Below, piece by piece: positions 17,891-26,784 of a DNA stretch of 64,000 bases. Made by a program: the position numbers and the translations under genes. The stretch comes from Pseudomonas songnenensis (GTDB lineage Bacteria > Pseudomonadota > Gammaproteobacteria > Pseudomonadales > Pseudomonadaceae). The stretch lies in the NCBI RefSeq assembly GCF_003696315.1, contig NZ_RFFN01000004.1:256673-320672 (forward strand). Reading direction: 5' to 3'. Below the pieces are notes generated by a model, which was not told the DNA's origin, did no database searches, and worked only from the letters and a program-made list of their open reading frames with translations. Within the stretch, counting starts at the first letter, position 1. Each line of letters begins with the position of its first letter.

Positions 17891-19171
17891 ATGACTGACA
17901 CCCGCAACGGCGAGGACTCCGGCAAACTGCTCTATTGCTCTTTTTGCGGCAAAAGCCAGCATGAAGTACGCAAGTTGATCGCCGGGCCCTCCGTTTTCAT
18001 CTGCGACGAGTGCGTCGACCTGTGCAATGACATCATCCGTGAGGAGGTGCAGGAAGCACAGGCCGAGAGCAACGCGCACAAACTGCCTGCGCCCAAGGAG
18101 ATCAGCGGCATTCTCGACCAGTACGTCATTGGTCAGGAACGTGCGAAGAAAATCCTGGCAGTGGCCGTTTACAACCACTACAAACGCCTGAACCAGCGCG
18201 ACAAGAAAGAAGAAGTCGAGCTGGGCAAGAGCAACATTCTGCTGATCGGCCCGACCGGCTCCGGCAAGACGCTGCTGGCTGAAACCCTGGCGCGTCTGCT
18301 CAACGTTCCATTCACCATCGCCGATGCGACCACGCTCACCGAAGCGGGCTACGTTGGCGAGGACGTCGAGAACATCATCCAAAAGCTGCTGCAGAAGTGT
18401 GATTACGATGTAGAAAAGGCGCAGATGGGCATCGTCTACATCGACGAAATCGATAAGATTTCCCGCAAGTCCGATAACCCGTCGATCACTCGTGACGTTT
18501 CCGGAGAAGGTGTGCAGCAGGCGCTGCTCAAACTGATCGAGGGCACCGTCGCCTCTGTCCCGCCGCAGGGCGGCCGCAAGCATCCGCAGCAGGAATTTCT
18601 GCAGGTAGATACACGCAACATCCTGTTTATCTGTGGTGGTGCGTTTGCCGGGTTGGAGAAAGTCATCCGGGGGCGCTCGACTCAGGGTGGCATCGGCTTC
18701 AATGCCGAGGTCCGGAGCAAAGACCCGGGTAAGAAGATCGGTGAAGCGTTGCGCGCCGTGGAGCCAGACGATCTCGTCAAGTTTGGTTTGATTCCGGAGT
18801 TCGTCGGTCGTCTTCCAGTAATCGCCACGCTCGACGAGCTCGATGAAGCGGCGCTGATTCAGATTCTCACCGAGCCGAAGAATGCGCTGACCAAGCAGTA
18901 CGCCAAGCTGTTCGAGTTGGAAGGTGTGGATCTCGAGTTCCGCCCGGATGCGTTGAAGGCGATTGCCAGCCGAGCGCTGGAACGCAAGACCGGTGCGCGC
19001 GGTTTGCGCTCGATTCTCGAGGGTGTGCTGCTCGATACCATGTATGAGATTCCTTCGCAGAAGGATGTCAGCAAGGTGGTCATCGATGAGAGCGTGATCG
19101 AGGGTACCTCCCAGCCTTTGCTGATATATGAGAACACCGAACCGCCAGCCAAGGCTGCGCCTGAGGCGTGA
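17891..19171 (+). CDS. clpX: ClpX unfoldase, AAA+ subunit of ClpXP
   Basis: Recognises tagged or damaged proteins and threads them into ClpP. It has 426 residues. The N-terminal zinc-binding domain shows YCSFC and CDEC-x3-C cysteines (~15-40). Walker A is GPTGSGKT, Walker B is IVYIDEIDK, and sensor and box VII arginines follow. ATG 17891 gives the family N-terminus (MTDTRNGED); the frame stays open to an upstream TTG at 17846, which would only add an unlikely extension. Confidence 0.96.
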   Translation: MTDTRNGEDSGKLLYCSFCGKSQHEVRKLIAGPSVFICDECVDLCNDIIREEVQEAQAESNAHKLPAPKEISGILDQYVIGQERAKKILAVAVYNHYKRLNQRDKKEEVELGKSNILLIGPTGSGKTLLAETLARLLNVPFTIADATTLTEAGYVGEDVENIIQKLLQKCDYDVEKAQMGIVYIDEIDKISRKSDNPSITRDVSGEGVQQALLKLIEGTVASVPPQGGRKHPQQEFLQVDTRNILFICGGAFAGLEKVIRGRSTQGGIGFNAEVRSKDPGKKIGEALRAVEPDDLVKFGLIPEFVGRLPVIATLDELDEAALIQILTEPKNALTKQYAKLFELEGVDLEFRPDALKAIASRALERKTGARGLRSILEGVLLDTMYEIPSQKDVSKVVIDESVIEGTSQPLLIYENTEPPAKAAPEA

Positions 19172-19176
19172 TCGAA

Positions 19177-19206
19177 CAAAGGGGCCTACGGGCCCCTTTG
19201 CATTTT
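19177..19206 (+). terminator. Terminator after clpX
   Basis: A perfect 10-bp stem CAAAGGGGCC / GGCCCCTTTG with a TACG loop, followed by a short CATTTTG tail. Confidence 0.75.
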
Positions 19207-19216
19207 GCTTCGCCGC

Positions 19217-19243
19217 CTTGTTTTTTATGGAGCGCGCCCTCAT
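19217..19243 (+). promoter_or_regulatory. Candidate sigma-32 promoter of lon
   Basis: CTTGTTT (19217-19223) and CCCTCAT (19237-19243), spaced by 13 bp, resemble the heat-shock consensus CTTGAAA / CCCCAT. It lies about 60 bp before the lon start. Heat-shock control of lon is known in related bacteria; its use here is inferred. Confidence 0.4.
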
Positions 19244-19303
19244 CTTTGCTGCAAGGGTATAGCCCATCCGTTTACCGCCGAATGGCCGTCGTAGAGCTGA
19301 ATT

Positions 19304-21700
19304 ATGAAGACAACCATCGAATTGCCCCTTTTGCCGCTGCGCGATGTGGTGGTTTACCCGCACATGGTGATCCCGCTTTTCGTTGGCCGTGAAAAATCCA
19401 TCGAAGCGCTCGAGTCAGCCATGGCCGGCGACAAGCAGATTCTCCTGCTGGCGCAGAAAAACCCCGCTGATGACGATCCAGGCGAAGACGCGTTGTATCG
19501 TGTCGGCACTGTGGCAACCGTGCTGCAGCTTCTCAAGTTGCCCGACGGTACGGTCAAGGTACTGGTCGAGGGCGAGCAGCGCGGCGTGATCGAACGCTTC
19601 GTCGAAGTTGACGACCACTGCAGGGCCGAGGTTTCGCTGATCGAAGAAGCGGAAGTCGACGCGCGTGAATCCGAAGTCTTCACCCGTAGTCTGCTGAGCC
19701 AGTTCGAGCAGTACGTGCAACTCGGCAAGAAGGTCCCCGCCGAGGTCCTGTCCTCGCTGAGCAGCATCGATGAGCCTGCACGTCTGGTCGACACCATGGC
19801 TGCGCACATGGCGCTGAAGATCGAGCAGAAACAGCAGATTCTCGAAATCACCGATTTGGCAGCGCGCGTCGAGCACGTCCTGGCGCTGCTGGACGCAGAG
19901 ATCGACCTGCTGCAGGTGGAGAAGCGCATTCGCGGCCGCGTGAAGAAGCAGATGGAGCGCAGCCAGCGCGAGTACTACCTGAATGAGCAGATGAAGGCCA
20001 TTCAGAAAGAGCTCGGCGATATTGATGAAGGTCACAATGAGGTCGATGAGCTGAAAAAGCGCATCGAGAACGCCGGGCTCAGCAAGGATGCCTATGCCAA
20101 AGCACAGGCGGAGCTGAACAAGCTGAAGCAGATGTCTCCGATGTCGGCTGAGGCCACGGTTGTCCGCACCTATATCGACTGGCTGGTGAACGTACCGTGG
20201 AAGGCTGCCAGCAAGGTACGCCTGGATCTGGCCAAGGCCGAAGAGGTGCTCGACGCCGATCACTACGGCCTGGAAGAGGTCAAGGACCGTATTCTCGAGT
20301 ATCTCGCCGTTCAGAAGCGTGTGAAGAAGCTCAAGGGGCCGGTGCTCTGCCTGGTCGGGCCGCCCGGTGTCGGCAAGACTTCTCTGGCCGAGTCCATTGC
20401 ACGCTCGACCAACCGCAAGTTCGTCCGTATGGCGCTCGGTGGTGTGCGCGACGAGGCGGAGATTCGTGGTCACCGTCGCACCTACATCGGCTCCATGCCT
20501 GGTCGTTTGATTCAGAAAATGACCAAGGTAGGGGTTCGCAATCCGCTCTTCCTGCTCGACGAGATCGACAAGATGGGCAGCGACATGCGGGGCGATCCGG
20601 CTTCGGCGCTGCTCGAGGTGCTCGACCCGGAGCAGAACCACAACTTCAACGATCACTACCTTGAAGTCGACTATGACCTCTCGGATGTGATGTTCCTCTG
20701 CACTGCCAACTCGATGAACATCCCCGCGCCGTTGCTCGATCGCATGGAAGTCATTCGGTTGCCGGGTTACACCGAAGACGAGAAGATCAATATCGCCACC
20801 CGTTACCTGGCGCCAAAGCAGATCGAGGCCAATGGCCTGAAGAAAACCGAGCTGGAGTTCCAGGAAGCGGCGATTCGCGACATCATCCGCTACTACACTC
20901 GCGAAGCGGGCGTGCGCAGCCTGGAGCGTCAGCTGGCCAAGGTATGCCGAAAGGTCGTCAAGGAACACGCGGCAGAGAAGCGTTTCCACGTCGTCGTGGA
21001 CGCTGATTCGCTGGAGCACTTCCTTGGTGTACGCAAGTTCCGCTACGGGCTTGCTGAGCAACAGGATCAGGTCGGTCAGGTGACTGGCCTGGCCTGGACC
21101 CAGGTTGGTGGGGAATTGCTCACCATCGAGGCTGCTGTCGTGCCCGGCAAGGGGCGATTGACCAAGACCGGCTCACTTGGTGAGGTTATGGGTGAATCCA
21201 TTACAGCGGCGCTCACTGTGGTTCGCAGTCGAGCTACCAGCCTTGGCATAGCCGCAGACTTCCACGAGAAGCAGGACATACATATTCACGTGCCTGAAGG
21301 TGCGACGCCTAAAGACGGCCCGAGCGCCGGCATCGGCATGTGTACTGCTTTGGTTTCCGCCCTGACTCAAATTCCGGTGCGCGCCGATGTCGCAATGACG
21401 GGTGAAATCACGCTGCGCGGCCAAGTGCTTGCAATTGGTGGACTGAAGGAAAAGCTCCTTGCTGCTCATCGTGGCGGAATCAAGACTGTGATCATTCCGG
21501 AAGAAAATCAGCGTGATCTGAAAGAGATTCCTGAAAATATTAAGCAGGACCTGCAGATTAAACCGGTGAAGTGGATTGACGAGGTCCTGCAAATTGCGCT
21601 GCAATACGCGCCGGAGCCCTTGCCCGATGCGGCTCCCGAGATTGTTGCAAAGGACGACAAGCGCGAGCCTGATTCCAAGGAGCGAATCAGCACGCATTAG
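19304..21700 (+). CDS. lon: ATP-dependent protease Lon
   Basis: A homohexameric AAA+ serine protease for misfolded and regulatory proteins. It has 798 residues. The N-terminal substrate domain starts [15 protein letters not shown], followed by a coiled-coil segment (~185-270). Walker A G352-PPGVGK-T359 and Walker B FLLDEIDK follow. The protease domain has catalytic S674 in PKDGPSAG and a lysine in [10 protein letters not shown] (about 717). The tail is longer and more charged than in E. coli. HupB follows, as in other pseudomonads. Confidence 0.97.
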   Translation: MKTTIELPLLPLRDVVVYPHMVIPLFVGREKSIEALESAMAGDKQILLLAQKNPADDDPGEDALYRVGTVATVLQLLKLPDGTVKVLVEGEQRGVIERFVEVDDHCRAEVSLIEEAEVDARESEVFTRSLLSQFEQYVQLGKKVPAEVLSSLSSIDEPARLVDTMAAHMALKIEQKQQILEITDLAARVEHVLALLDAEIDLLQVEKRIRGRVKKQMERSQREYYLNEQMKAIQKELGDIDEGHNEVDELKKRIENAGLSKDAYAKAQAELNKLKQMSPMSAEATVVRTYIDWLVNVPWKAASKVRLDLAKAEEVLDADHYGLEEVKDRILEYLAVQKRVKKLKGPVLCLVGPPGVGKTSLAESIARSTNRKFVRMALGGVRDEAEIRGHRRTYIGSMPGRLIQKMTKVGVRNPLFLLDEIDKMGSDMRGDPASALLEVLDPEQNHNFNDHYLEVDYDLSDVMFLCTANSMNIPAPLLDRMEVIRLPGYTEDEKINIATRYLAPKQIEANGLKKTELEFQEAAIRDIIRYYTREAGVRSLERQLAKVCRKVVKEHAAEKRFHVVVDADSLEHFLGVRKFRYGLAEQQDQVGQVTGLAWTQVGGELLTIEAAVVPGKGRLTKTGSLGEVMGESITAALTVVRSRATSLGIAADFHEKQDIHIHVPEGATPKDGPSAGIGMCTALVSALTQIPVRADVAMTGEITLRGQVLAIGGLKEKLLAAHRGGIKTVIIPEENQRDLKEIPENIKQDLQIKPVKWIDEVLQIALQYAPEPLPDAAPEIVAKDDKREPDSKERISTH

Positions 21701-21830
21701 TCTGGACGGCCACGTTGACACACTTCAGGTGCCCTTGTTTAATCGGCCTCTTGTGTCATAGCCATCTAGCACCGCTTTGCTTACACCCGAAAATTAAAGA
21801 TACGACTCAACAGAAATAAGGGGACTTAGA

Positions 21831-22103
21831 GTGAACAAGTCGGAACTGATCGATGCTATCGCTGCATCTGCTGATATCCCAAAAGCTGTTGCTGGCCGCG
21901 CGCTGGATGCAGTGATCGAATCCGTCACCGGTGCCCTGAAGGCTGGTGACTCCGTTGTACTGGTTGGTTTCGGTACTTTCGCTGTCAAGGAGCGCGCTGC
22001 GCGCACCGGTCGCAACCCGCAGACTGGCAAGCCGATCAACATCGCTGCCGCCAAGATCCCGGGCTTCAAAGCTGGCAAGGCTCTGAAAGACGCTGTTAAC
22101 TAA
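21831..22103 (+). CDS. hupB: DNA-binding protein HU-beta
   Basis: A small nucleoid protein that bends DNA as a dimer; 90 residues, starting at GTG 21831 after AGGGGA. The HU signature [21 protein letters not shown] forms the DNA-clasping arms, and the [12 protein letters not shown] proline lies at the arm tip. The order lon-hupB-ppiD is standard. A highly structured 3' region follows the stop. Confidence 0.96.
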   Translation: MNKSELIDAIAASADIPKAVAGRALDAVIESVTGALKAGDSVVLVGFGTFAVKERAARTGRNPQTGKPINIAAAKIPGFKAGKALKDAVN

Positions 22104-22117
22104 GCGTGTTTCACTGC

Positions 22118-22253
22118 AGCCAGTCAGCAGTTAGCTGCGCTGGCTCGGAGCGGTTGTAGAGCAGGCCTGGCCTGCTGCATTCAGGCTTGGGGGAATAAGC
22201 CCAACCGCTCCAAAAGCTCCGAGAAGGCGCATCCCTGGATGCGCCTTTCTTTT
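22118..22253 (+). ncRNA. Structured RNA segment after hupB (3' UTR or sRNA)
   Basis: Three elements stand in series. A bulged hairpin (22118-22145) pairs AGCCAG/CTGGCT outside and CAGC/GCTG inside. A three-way junction (22147-22211) is closed by the perfect 10-bp helix GGAGCGGTTG / CAACCGCTCC and encloses AGCAGG/CCTGCT and GGCTT/AAGCC hairpins. A terminator comes last. The segment could be a 3'-UTR-derived small RNA of hupB. I do not recognise an RNA family, and transcription is inferred. Confidence 0.5.
22223..22253 (+). terminator. Terminator after hupB
   Basis: The stem AAGGCGCAT / ATGCGCCTT with a CCCTGG loop is followed by TCTTTT. Confidence 0.85.
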
Positions 22254-22309
22254 ATCCGGTTCCAACCCGCGTTGCGCAGCCCACCGCGCCGCAGACTCCT
22301 GGGGGTCGC

Positions 22310-24166
22310 ATGCTTCAGAACATCAGGGACAATTCACAAGGCTGGATAGCCAAAACCATTATCGGCATCATCGTGGTGCTGCTGGCCTTGACCGGCTTCG
22401 AGGCCATCTTCAACGCTTCCAGCAACAGCCAGAATGCCGCTGAGGTCAACGGTGAGGAGATCTCCCGCTACGATCTGGATCAGGCGATGAACATGCAACG
22501 CCGCCAGCTGGCGCAACAGTTGGGGCAGGATTTCGATGCCTCGTTGATCGATGATCGTTTGCTGCGCGACGCTGCGCTCGGTTCGCTGATCGATCGCATG
22601 CTGCTTTTGCAGGGTGCCAAGAGTGCGAACTTCGCTTTCTCCCGCGAAGCGCTTGATCAATTGATCCTGCAAACTCCCGAGTTCCAGGTGGAAGGCGCGT
22701 TCAGTTCTGCGCGTTTCGATCAAGTCATTCAACAGATGGGCTACTCCCGCCTGCAGTTCCGCCAGCTGCTTGAGCAGGAGATGCTGATTGGCCAGCTGCG
22801 TGCAGGGATTTCCGGAACCGGCTTCGTCACCGATCAGCAGGTCGAAAATTTTGCACGTCTGGAAATGCAGACCCGTGATTTCGCAATGCTTACCGTGCCT
22901 GCCCAGCACGAGACGATTGATGTAAGCGATGAGCAGATCCAGAAATACTACGATGACAACGCTGACCGTTTTCGCACTCCTGAGCAGGTGATCGTCGAGT
23001 ATGTCGAACTGAAGAAGGAGTCATTCTTCGATCAGGTCGAAGCATCCGACGAGGAATTGCAGGAGCTGTATCAGAAGCAGATTGCCAACTTGGGCGAGCA
23101 GCGCCGCGCCGCGCATATTCTCATCGAAACCGGCGGTGAGCTTAGCGATGCTGAGGCCAAGGCCAAGATCGACGAAATAGCTGAACGCGTGAAGGGCGGT
23201 GAAGACTTTGCCGTGGTCGCCAAGGAAGCCTCGCAGGATCCAGGCTCTGCCAACGAGGGCGGCGACCTGGGTTTCGCTGGCCCCGGCGTTTATGACCCTG
23301 CGTTCGAAGATGCACTTTATGCGTTGAACGAAGGCGAGGTGTCTGCGCCCGTGCAGTCCGAATTTGGCTGGCACATCATCAAGCTGCTGGGCGTTCAGTC
23401 ACCTGAGGTGCCGTCTTTCGAAAGCATGAAGCCTGAGCTGGTTCGCGAGCTCAAGGCGCAGCAGGTCGAGCAGCGTTTTGTGGAAACCAGTAAGCAACTG
23501 GAAGACGCTGCATTCGAGGCGTCTGACCTGACCCAGCCGGCGCAGGATCTCGGCCTGATGGTACAGACCACTGAAGCGTTCGGACGTGACGGTGGCGAGG
23601 GCATCACCGCCAATCGTCAGGTTATCCAGGCCGCTTTCAGCGAAGAAGTGCTGGTCGACGGTGCGAATAGCAGCGTCATCGAGCTCGATCCTGATACCTC
23701 CATCGCACTACGCGTCAAGGAGCACCTGAAGCCGGCCCCAATCGCGCTGGCGGATGTGCGTGACGATATCGTTCAACAGCTTCAGCGCAGCCTCGCAGCC
23801 GAAACGGCTCGCACCCAAGGCGAGCAGCTGCTGGCGGATCTGCGTCAGGGGCAGCAGCCGGATGGTCAATGGCAGTCCGTGGAAGCCGCGACGCGGAATC
23901 AGGAAGGTGTTGCGCCGGCGCTGCTGCAGGCGGTGTTCCGCATGCCACGCCCTGAGCAACAGGACAAGCCGAACTATTCCGGTGTTGCCTTGAGCAATGG
24001 AGACTACGTCGTGGTGCGCTTGAACGGCGTCAATGAGCCCGAGACTGCGCTTTCGGATGAGGAAAAGCTGAATTTCCGACGCTTCCTGGCGTCACGCGTT
24101 GGCCAGCAGGACTTTGCAGCGTTTCGCCAGAAGCTGCAGGCCGAGGCGAAAATCGAAAGATTTTGA
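22310..24166 (+). CDS. ppiD: Periplasmic folding chaperone PpiD
   Basis: An inner-membrane-anchored chaperone at the Sec translocon exit. It has 618 residues. A short cytosolic N-terminus precedes one transmembrane helix (~14-34), then a SurA-like chaperone region. A parvulin domain (~265-355) has the family marks RAAHILIE, GGDLGFAGPG and SEFGWHIIKL. The C-terminal part is helical. It closes the protein quality-control block and faces the PQQ-like operon across a shared terminator. Confidence 0.93.
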   Translation: MLQNIRDNSQGWIAKTIIGIIVVLLALTGFEAIFNASSNSQNAAEVNGEEISRYDLDQAMNMQRRQLAQQLGQDFDASLIDDRLLRDAALGSLIDRMLLLQGAKSANFAFSREALDQLILQTPEFQVEGAFSSARFDQVIQQMGYSRLQFRQLLEQEMLIGQLRAGISGTGFVTDQQVENFARLEMQTRDFAMLTVPAQHETIDVSDEQIQKYYDDNADRFRTPEQVIVEYVELKKESFFDQVEASDEELQELYQKQIANLGEQRRAAHILIETGGELSDAEAKAKIDEIAERVKGGEDFAVVAKEASQDPGSANEGGDLGFAGPGVYDPAFEDALYALNEGEVSAPVQSEFGWHIIKLLGVQSPEVPSFESMKPELVRELKAQQVEQRFVETSKQLEDAAFEASDLTQPAQDLGLMVQTTEAFGRDGGEGITANRQVIQAAFSEEVLVDGANSSVIELDPDTSIALRVKEHLKPAPIALADVRDDIVQQLQRSLAAETARTQGEQLLADLRQGQQPDGQWQSVEAATRNQEGVAPALLQAVFRMPRPEQQDKPNYSGVALSNGDYVVVRLNGVNEPETALSDEEKLNFRRFLASRVGQQDFAAFRQKLQAEAKIERF

Positions 24167-24215
24167 TCGCGCCTTGATGAGCGATGATCGGCCGGTTGTC
24201 TTGGTCGATCATTTT

Positions 24216-24252
24216 GACAACGCCCCGGCTGGTCCGGGGCGTTGTCGTTTTT
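24216..24252. terminator. Shared terminator of ppiD and the PQQ-like operon
   Basis: A perfect 13-bp stem GACAACGCCCCGG / CCGGGGCGTTGTC with a CTGGT loop, T-run after it on the plus strand and A/T-containing sequence on the other side. It separates convergent transcripts. Confidence 0.85.
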
Positions 24253-24268
24253 GCTGCAGAGTTGAGGC

Positions 24269-25114
24269 TCAGCGGAGCAGGTGACGGGCCAGCCACGGCC
24301 CCTGATGCAGCAGCGCCGTGTGAACCTGCACCAACTCGGCACCGGCATCCATACGCGCTTGCAAATGGCTCGCCGTCTGGATGCCACCCACAGAGATCAA
24401 TGCCATGCCCGGGCCGCAGAAGCGCCGCAAGCCCTCGATCTGTTCACAAGCTAGTGCCTGTTGTTGCGAGTCCTGCCAGGCGCGGTAGCGCTCGCGCGTC
24501 GCTGGTGGTCCTGGGTCGTGTGCGGCTAACAGTCCATCGAATTCGAGATCGAGCAACATGCTGGCGAGCAAAAAAGGAACCTGCTTTGGCAGGCAGCGTA
24601 GCTTCGCTATCAGCGGTACTTGGCGCTTGCCTTCCAGATTCAGCTGTTGATGTTCCTCACGCAGGGCGGTGAGGAGGGTGCGCAGCCGCACAGCATGAGA
24701 GAGCAGCGGTGCACTGGTCGGGCCGATCAGGTTCAATACCAGATAGTCGGCATGGGGCCAGGCTTTGCGCAGCAGCGCGCAAGTGTCCGCTGCTGATCGT
24801 CGCGCATCCAGGGTCAGGTTTATTCCAAGACGCGCCTCGCCGCGAGACATCGGCTCCAGTTGCGCCAATCCATCCGCGGTCAGGCTACCGATCTCGTTGA
24901 AGCCGAATCCCAGCGCAGCCACCCGCCGCGCAAGACGTCCGTTGCGATCGTAGCCGGCGGCGATACCTAGCGGGGACGGAAAGCTCAGGCCCATCACCGT
25001 AAGGGGCCGGCTCGGCACGGTCCGCGGCAGACGACAGGCGACATCGGCCAGAGTTAGTGACAGCTGCTGTGCCAATGAGCGGCGTAACGCGTGCAGGGTG
25101 CGTCTGCTATCCAT
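24269..25114 (-). CDS. Dihydroorotate-dehydrogenase-like flavoprotein, altered active site
   Basis: A 281-residue homologue of class 2 PyrD with the FMN barrel recognisable (SPLGIAAGYDRNGR, LGFGFNEIGSLT, ALISVGGIQTASHLQARMDAGAELVQV). It is shorter than PyrD (about 336-340). The catalytic-serine motif, NISSPNT in E. coli PyrD, reads NLIGPTS here, so the base serine is glycine and the following Asn is Thr. The AGLDKDG lysine is Arg, and NRMGFNN reads ARLGINL. It is therefore unlikely to oxidise dihydroorotate. It is the last gene of the PQQ-like operon, overlapping the aminotransferase stop by 8 bp. I infer a flavin-dependent redox step on the peptide product. Confidence 0.85.
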   Translation of the reverse strand: MDSRRTLHALRRSLAQQLSLTLADVACRLPRTVPSRPLTVMGLSFPSPLGIAAGYDRNGRLARRVAALGFGFNEIGSLTADGLAQLEPMSRGEARLGINLTLDARRSAADTCALLRKAWPHADYLVLNLIGPTSAPLLSHAVRLRTLLTALREEHQQLNLEGKRQVPLIAKLRCLPKQVPFLLASMLLDLEFDGLLAAHDPGPPATRERYRAWQDSQQQALACEQIEGLRRFCGPGMALISVGGIQTASHLQARMDAGAELVQVHTALLHQGPWLARHLLR

Positions 25115-26198
25115 GCTTACGCTCGAAATCAGTCATGAATTCCACCAGGCGCGCCACTCCGTTCAGAGGCATGGGATTGTAAAGGCTAGCTCGTATACCG
25201 CCGATCGCAGCGTGGCCACGCAGGTTGGCCAGGCCGTTACGCTCGGCCAGGGTCAGAAAGGTGTCAGTCAGGCCGGGCTCGGTGAGTTGGAAACAGACAT
25301 TGATTGGTGATCGGTCTGCGGGGAATTGCGGACATTGGTAGAAGTCGCTGTGGTCAACGCAGCCGTACAGAAGGCGACTTCTTTGCTGAGCCGCGGCAGC
25401 CATCGCCGGAACGCCGCCGTTACGTCGTATCCAGCGCAGCATCAGCCCGGTCACGTAGAGGGCGAAGGTTGGCGGAGTGTTGAAGCGGCTCTGCTGCTCG
25501 GCCTGCATTGCATAACTGAACGCGGCTGGCAGGCCGGGTGGAGGCGCTCGCAGAAGATCGTTGCGGATGATCACCAGGCACAGCCCGGCCACGCCGAGAT
25601 TCTTTTGCGCGCTGGCGTAGATCAGACCAAAGCGCTCGAGCGGAAGCGGCCGGGTAAGAAAGTCGGAGGTCATGTCCGCCACCAGCGGCACCTTCAGTTC
25701 GGGAAACTCCTGTAATTGCAGGCCGTTACCGGTTTCGTTGCTGGTGATATGGCAATAGCCGGCCTCGGGATCTGGTTGCCAGCACTCGAAGGCCGGTACT
25801 GCCGTGAAGTCACGATCCGCGCCGCTGGCGATGACATTGACTGGCGAATGACGGCGGGCCTCGGCGATTGCCTTGCGTGCCCAGTGGCCGCTTTCCAGGT
25901 AGTCCGCGCCTTGGCCGGGGTGCAGCAGGTTGAGTGGAAGCAGGCCGAACTGCGCTGAGGCACCGCCTTGCATGAAGAGCAGGCGATAGGTGTCTGGGAT
26001 CGCCAGTAGTGCGCGTAGATCGGCTTCGGTCTCGGCCATCAGTTGCTTGAACGCCGAACTGGTGAAGGGCTGCTCGAGTACGGAAGCGCCGGAGTTGCGC
26101 CAGTTTGGCAACTCGTCGCGGATCTGGCCGAGGACCTCGGCCGGCAGCATCGCCGGGCCCGAGGCGAAGTTGTAGCGCTCAGAAGAAATGCAGGCCAT
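25107..26198 (-). CDS. SerC-like PLP aminotransferase lacking phosphoserine-binding residues
   Basis: A 363-residue fold-type I aminotransferase of the phosphoserine aminotransferase family. The PLP lysine is K199 in ASAQKNLG, with ADMTSDFLTR and TSNETGNG cofactor loops. Relative to E. coli SerC, the substrate-phosphate residues are replaced: SHRGKEF reads PFTSSAF (F45, T46), GGRGQF reads GASAQF (S81), and GHRAVGG reads GHAAIGG (A330). R336, expected to hold the alpha-carboxylate, remains. It should act on another amine, plausibly a PQQ-like intermediate. ATG 26198 overlaps the upstream gene by 20 bp; the frame continues further upstream but inside that gene. Confidence 0.88.
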   Translation of the reverse strand: MACISSERYNFASGPAMLPAEVLGQIRDELPNWRNSGASVLEQPFTSSAFKQLMAETEADLRALLAIPDTYRLLFMQGGASAQFGLLPLNLLHPGQGADYLESGHWARKAIAEARRHSPVNVIASGADRDFTAVPAFECWQPDPEAGYCHITSNETGNGLQLQEFPELKVPLVADMTSDFLTRPLPLERFGLIYASAQKNLGVAGLCLVIIRNDLLRAPPPGLPAAFSYAMQAEQQSRFNTPPTFALYVTGLMLRWIRRNGGVPAMAAAAQQRSRLLYGCVDHSDFYQCPQFPADRSPINVCFQLTEPGLTDTFLTLAERNGLANLRGHAAIGGIRASLYNPMPLNGVARLVEFMTDFERKHG

Positions 26199-26682
26199 GA
26201 CCGCCAGCCGCCATGAGAAACAGCAGGGGAAAGGACAGGATGGTGTTGCTGCGCGAGGACAGGAAGGTGATTCGCGAGCAGCGCACACGCTCTTCCAGAG
26301 TCGCCGGAACGAAGCCGAGCAGCTTTTTCTGGTGCGGCCACAGCACCAGCCAGAGGTTGAGCAACATGAAAGTGCCAATCCAGGCGCCCAGGCCGATCAC
26401 TGCCAGCGGACCTTGCAGCAACAGTGCATCGGCCAGCCAGCCACGCTGCCAGAGCATCGCCATGCCGGTCGCCCAAACCACAATCGATGCATAGCGGAAA
26501 ATGCCGTGTTCACGCCTCATTCTCACTTCCAGATCGCGATTGAGCGTGGCGGTATCGATACCGTTCTGCAGCGGCACGAAGCGTGGGTTCTGGATGAAGT
26601 TGGCATAGTTGTGGCCGACCCAGACCAACGCGAACAGCAGGTGCGCGTAGCGGGCCAGTAGATCGAGAGCGGGTAGTTGCAT
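26179..26682 (-). CDS. Four-helix membrane protein resembling the PuuD/urate-oxidase N domain
   Basis: A 167-residue protein with about four transmembrane helices (approximately 12-30, 63-80, 90-115, 145-162). Its first helix LLARYAHLLFALVWVGHNYANF resembles the membrane domain of PuuD-type urate oxidases. Histidines H14, H24, H59, H117, H162 and H165 lie at helix ends or inside helices, where they could bind heme or quinone. I infer an electron-transfer or membrane-docking role for the PQQ-like pathway. It is 3 bp after a possible 32-aa ORF and overlaps the SerC-like gene. The family assignment is tentative. Confidence 0.75.
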   Translation of the reverse strand: MQLPALDLLARYAHLLFALVWVGHNYANFIQNPRFVPLQNGIDTATLNRDLEVRMRREHGIFRYASIVVWATGMAMLWQRGWLADALLLQGPLAVIGLGAWIGTFMLLNLWLVLWPHQKKLLGFVPATLEERVRCSRITFLSSRSNTILSFPLLFLMAAGGHGLHFF

Positions 26683-26685
26683 GGC

Positions 26686-26784
26686 TCAACCCACCAACCA
26701 GTAACGCAGTACCAGGTAACATCCAAGCGTTAGCGCGAGACCTGCGCTGACGGTGCCGCCGAATGAGTCATGGGGCAATTTCAA
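26686..26784 (-). CDS. Possible 32-aa single-helix membrane protein, TTG start
   Basis: Read from TTG 26784, which follows AGGGGGTGG at good spacing. The product has a short polar N-terminus (MKLPHDSFGG) and one hydrophobic segment (GLALTLGCYLVLRYWLVG). It overlaps the end of the radical SAM gene by 17 bp in another frame and stops 3 bp before the ATG of the four-helix protein, filling the only gap in the operon. No family is recognised. The start codon choice is the weakest point. Confidence 0.42.
   Translation of the reverse strand: MKLPHDSFGGTVSAGLALTLGCYLVLRYWLVG

Noticed and set aside
19415-21061. 548-codon minus-strand frame opposite lon
   Set aside because: Antisense shadow of Lon; Leu/His/Gln/Val-rich low-information sequence as expected of such shadows.
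22147-22211. Possible tRNA after hupB
   Set aside because: The closing stem is 10 bp and there is no D-arm, anticodon arm or T-arm consensus; it is a different structured RNA.
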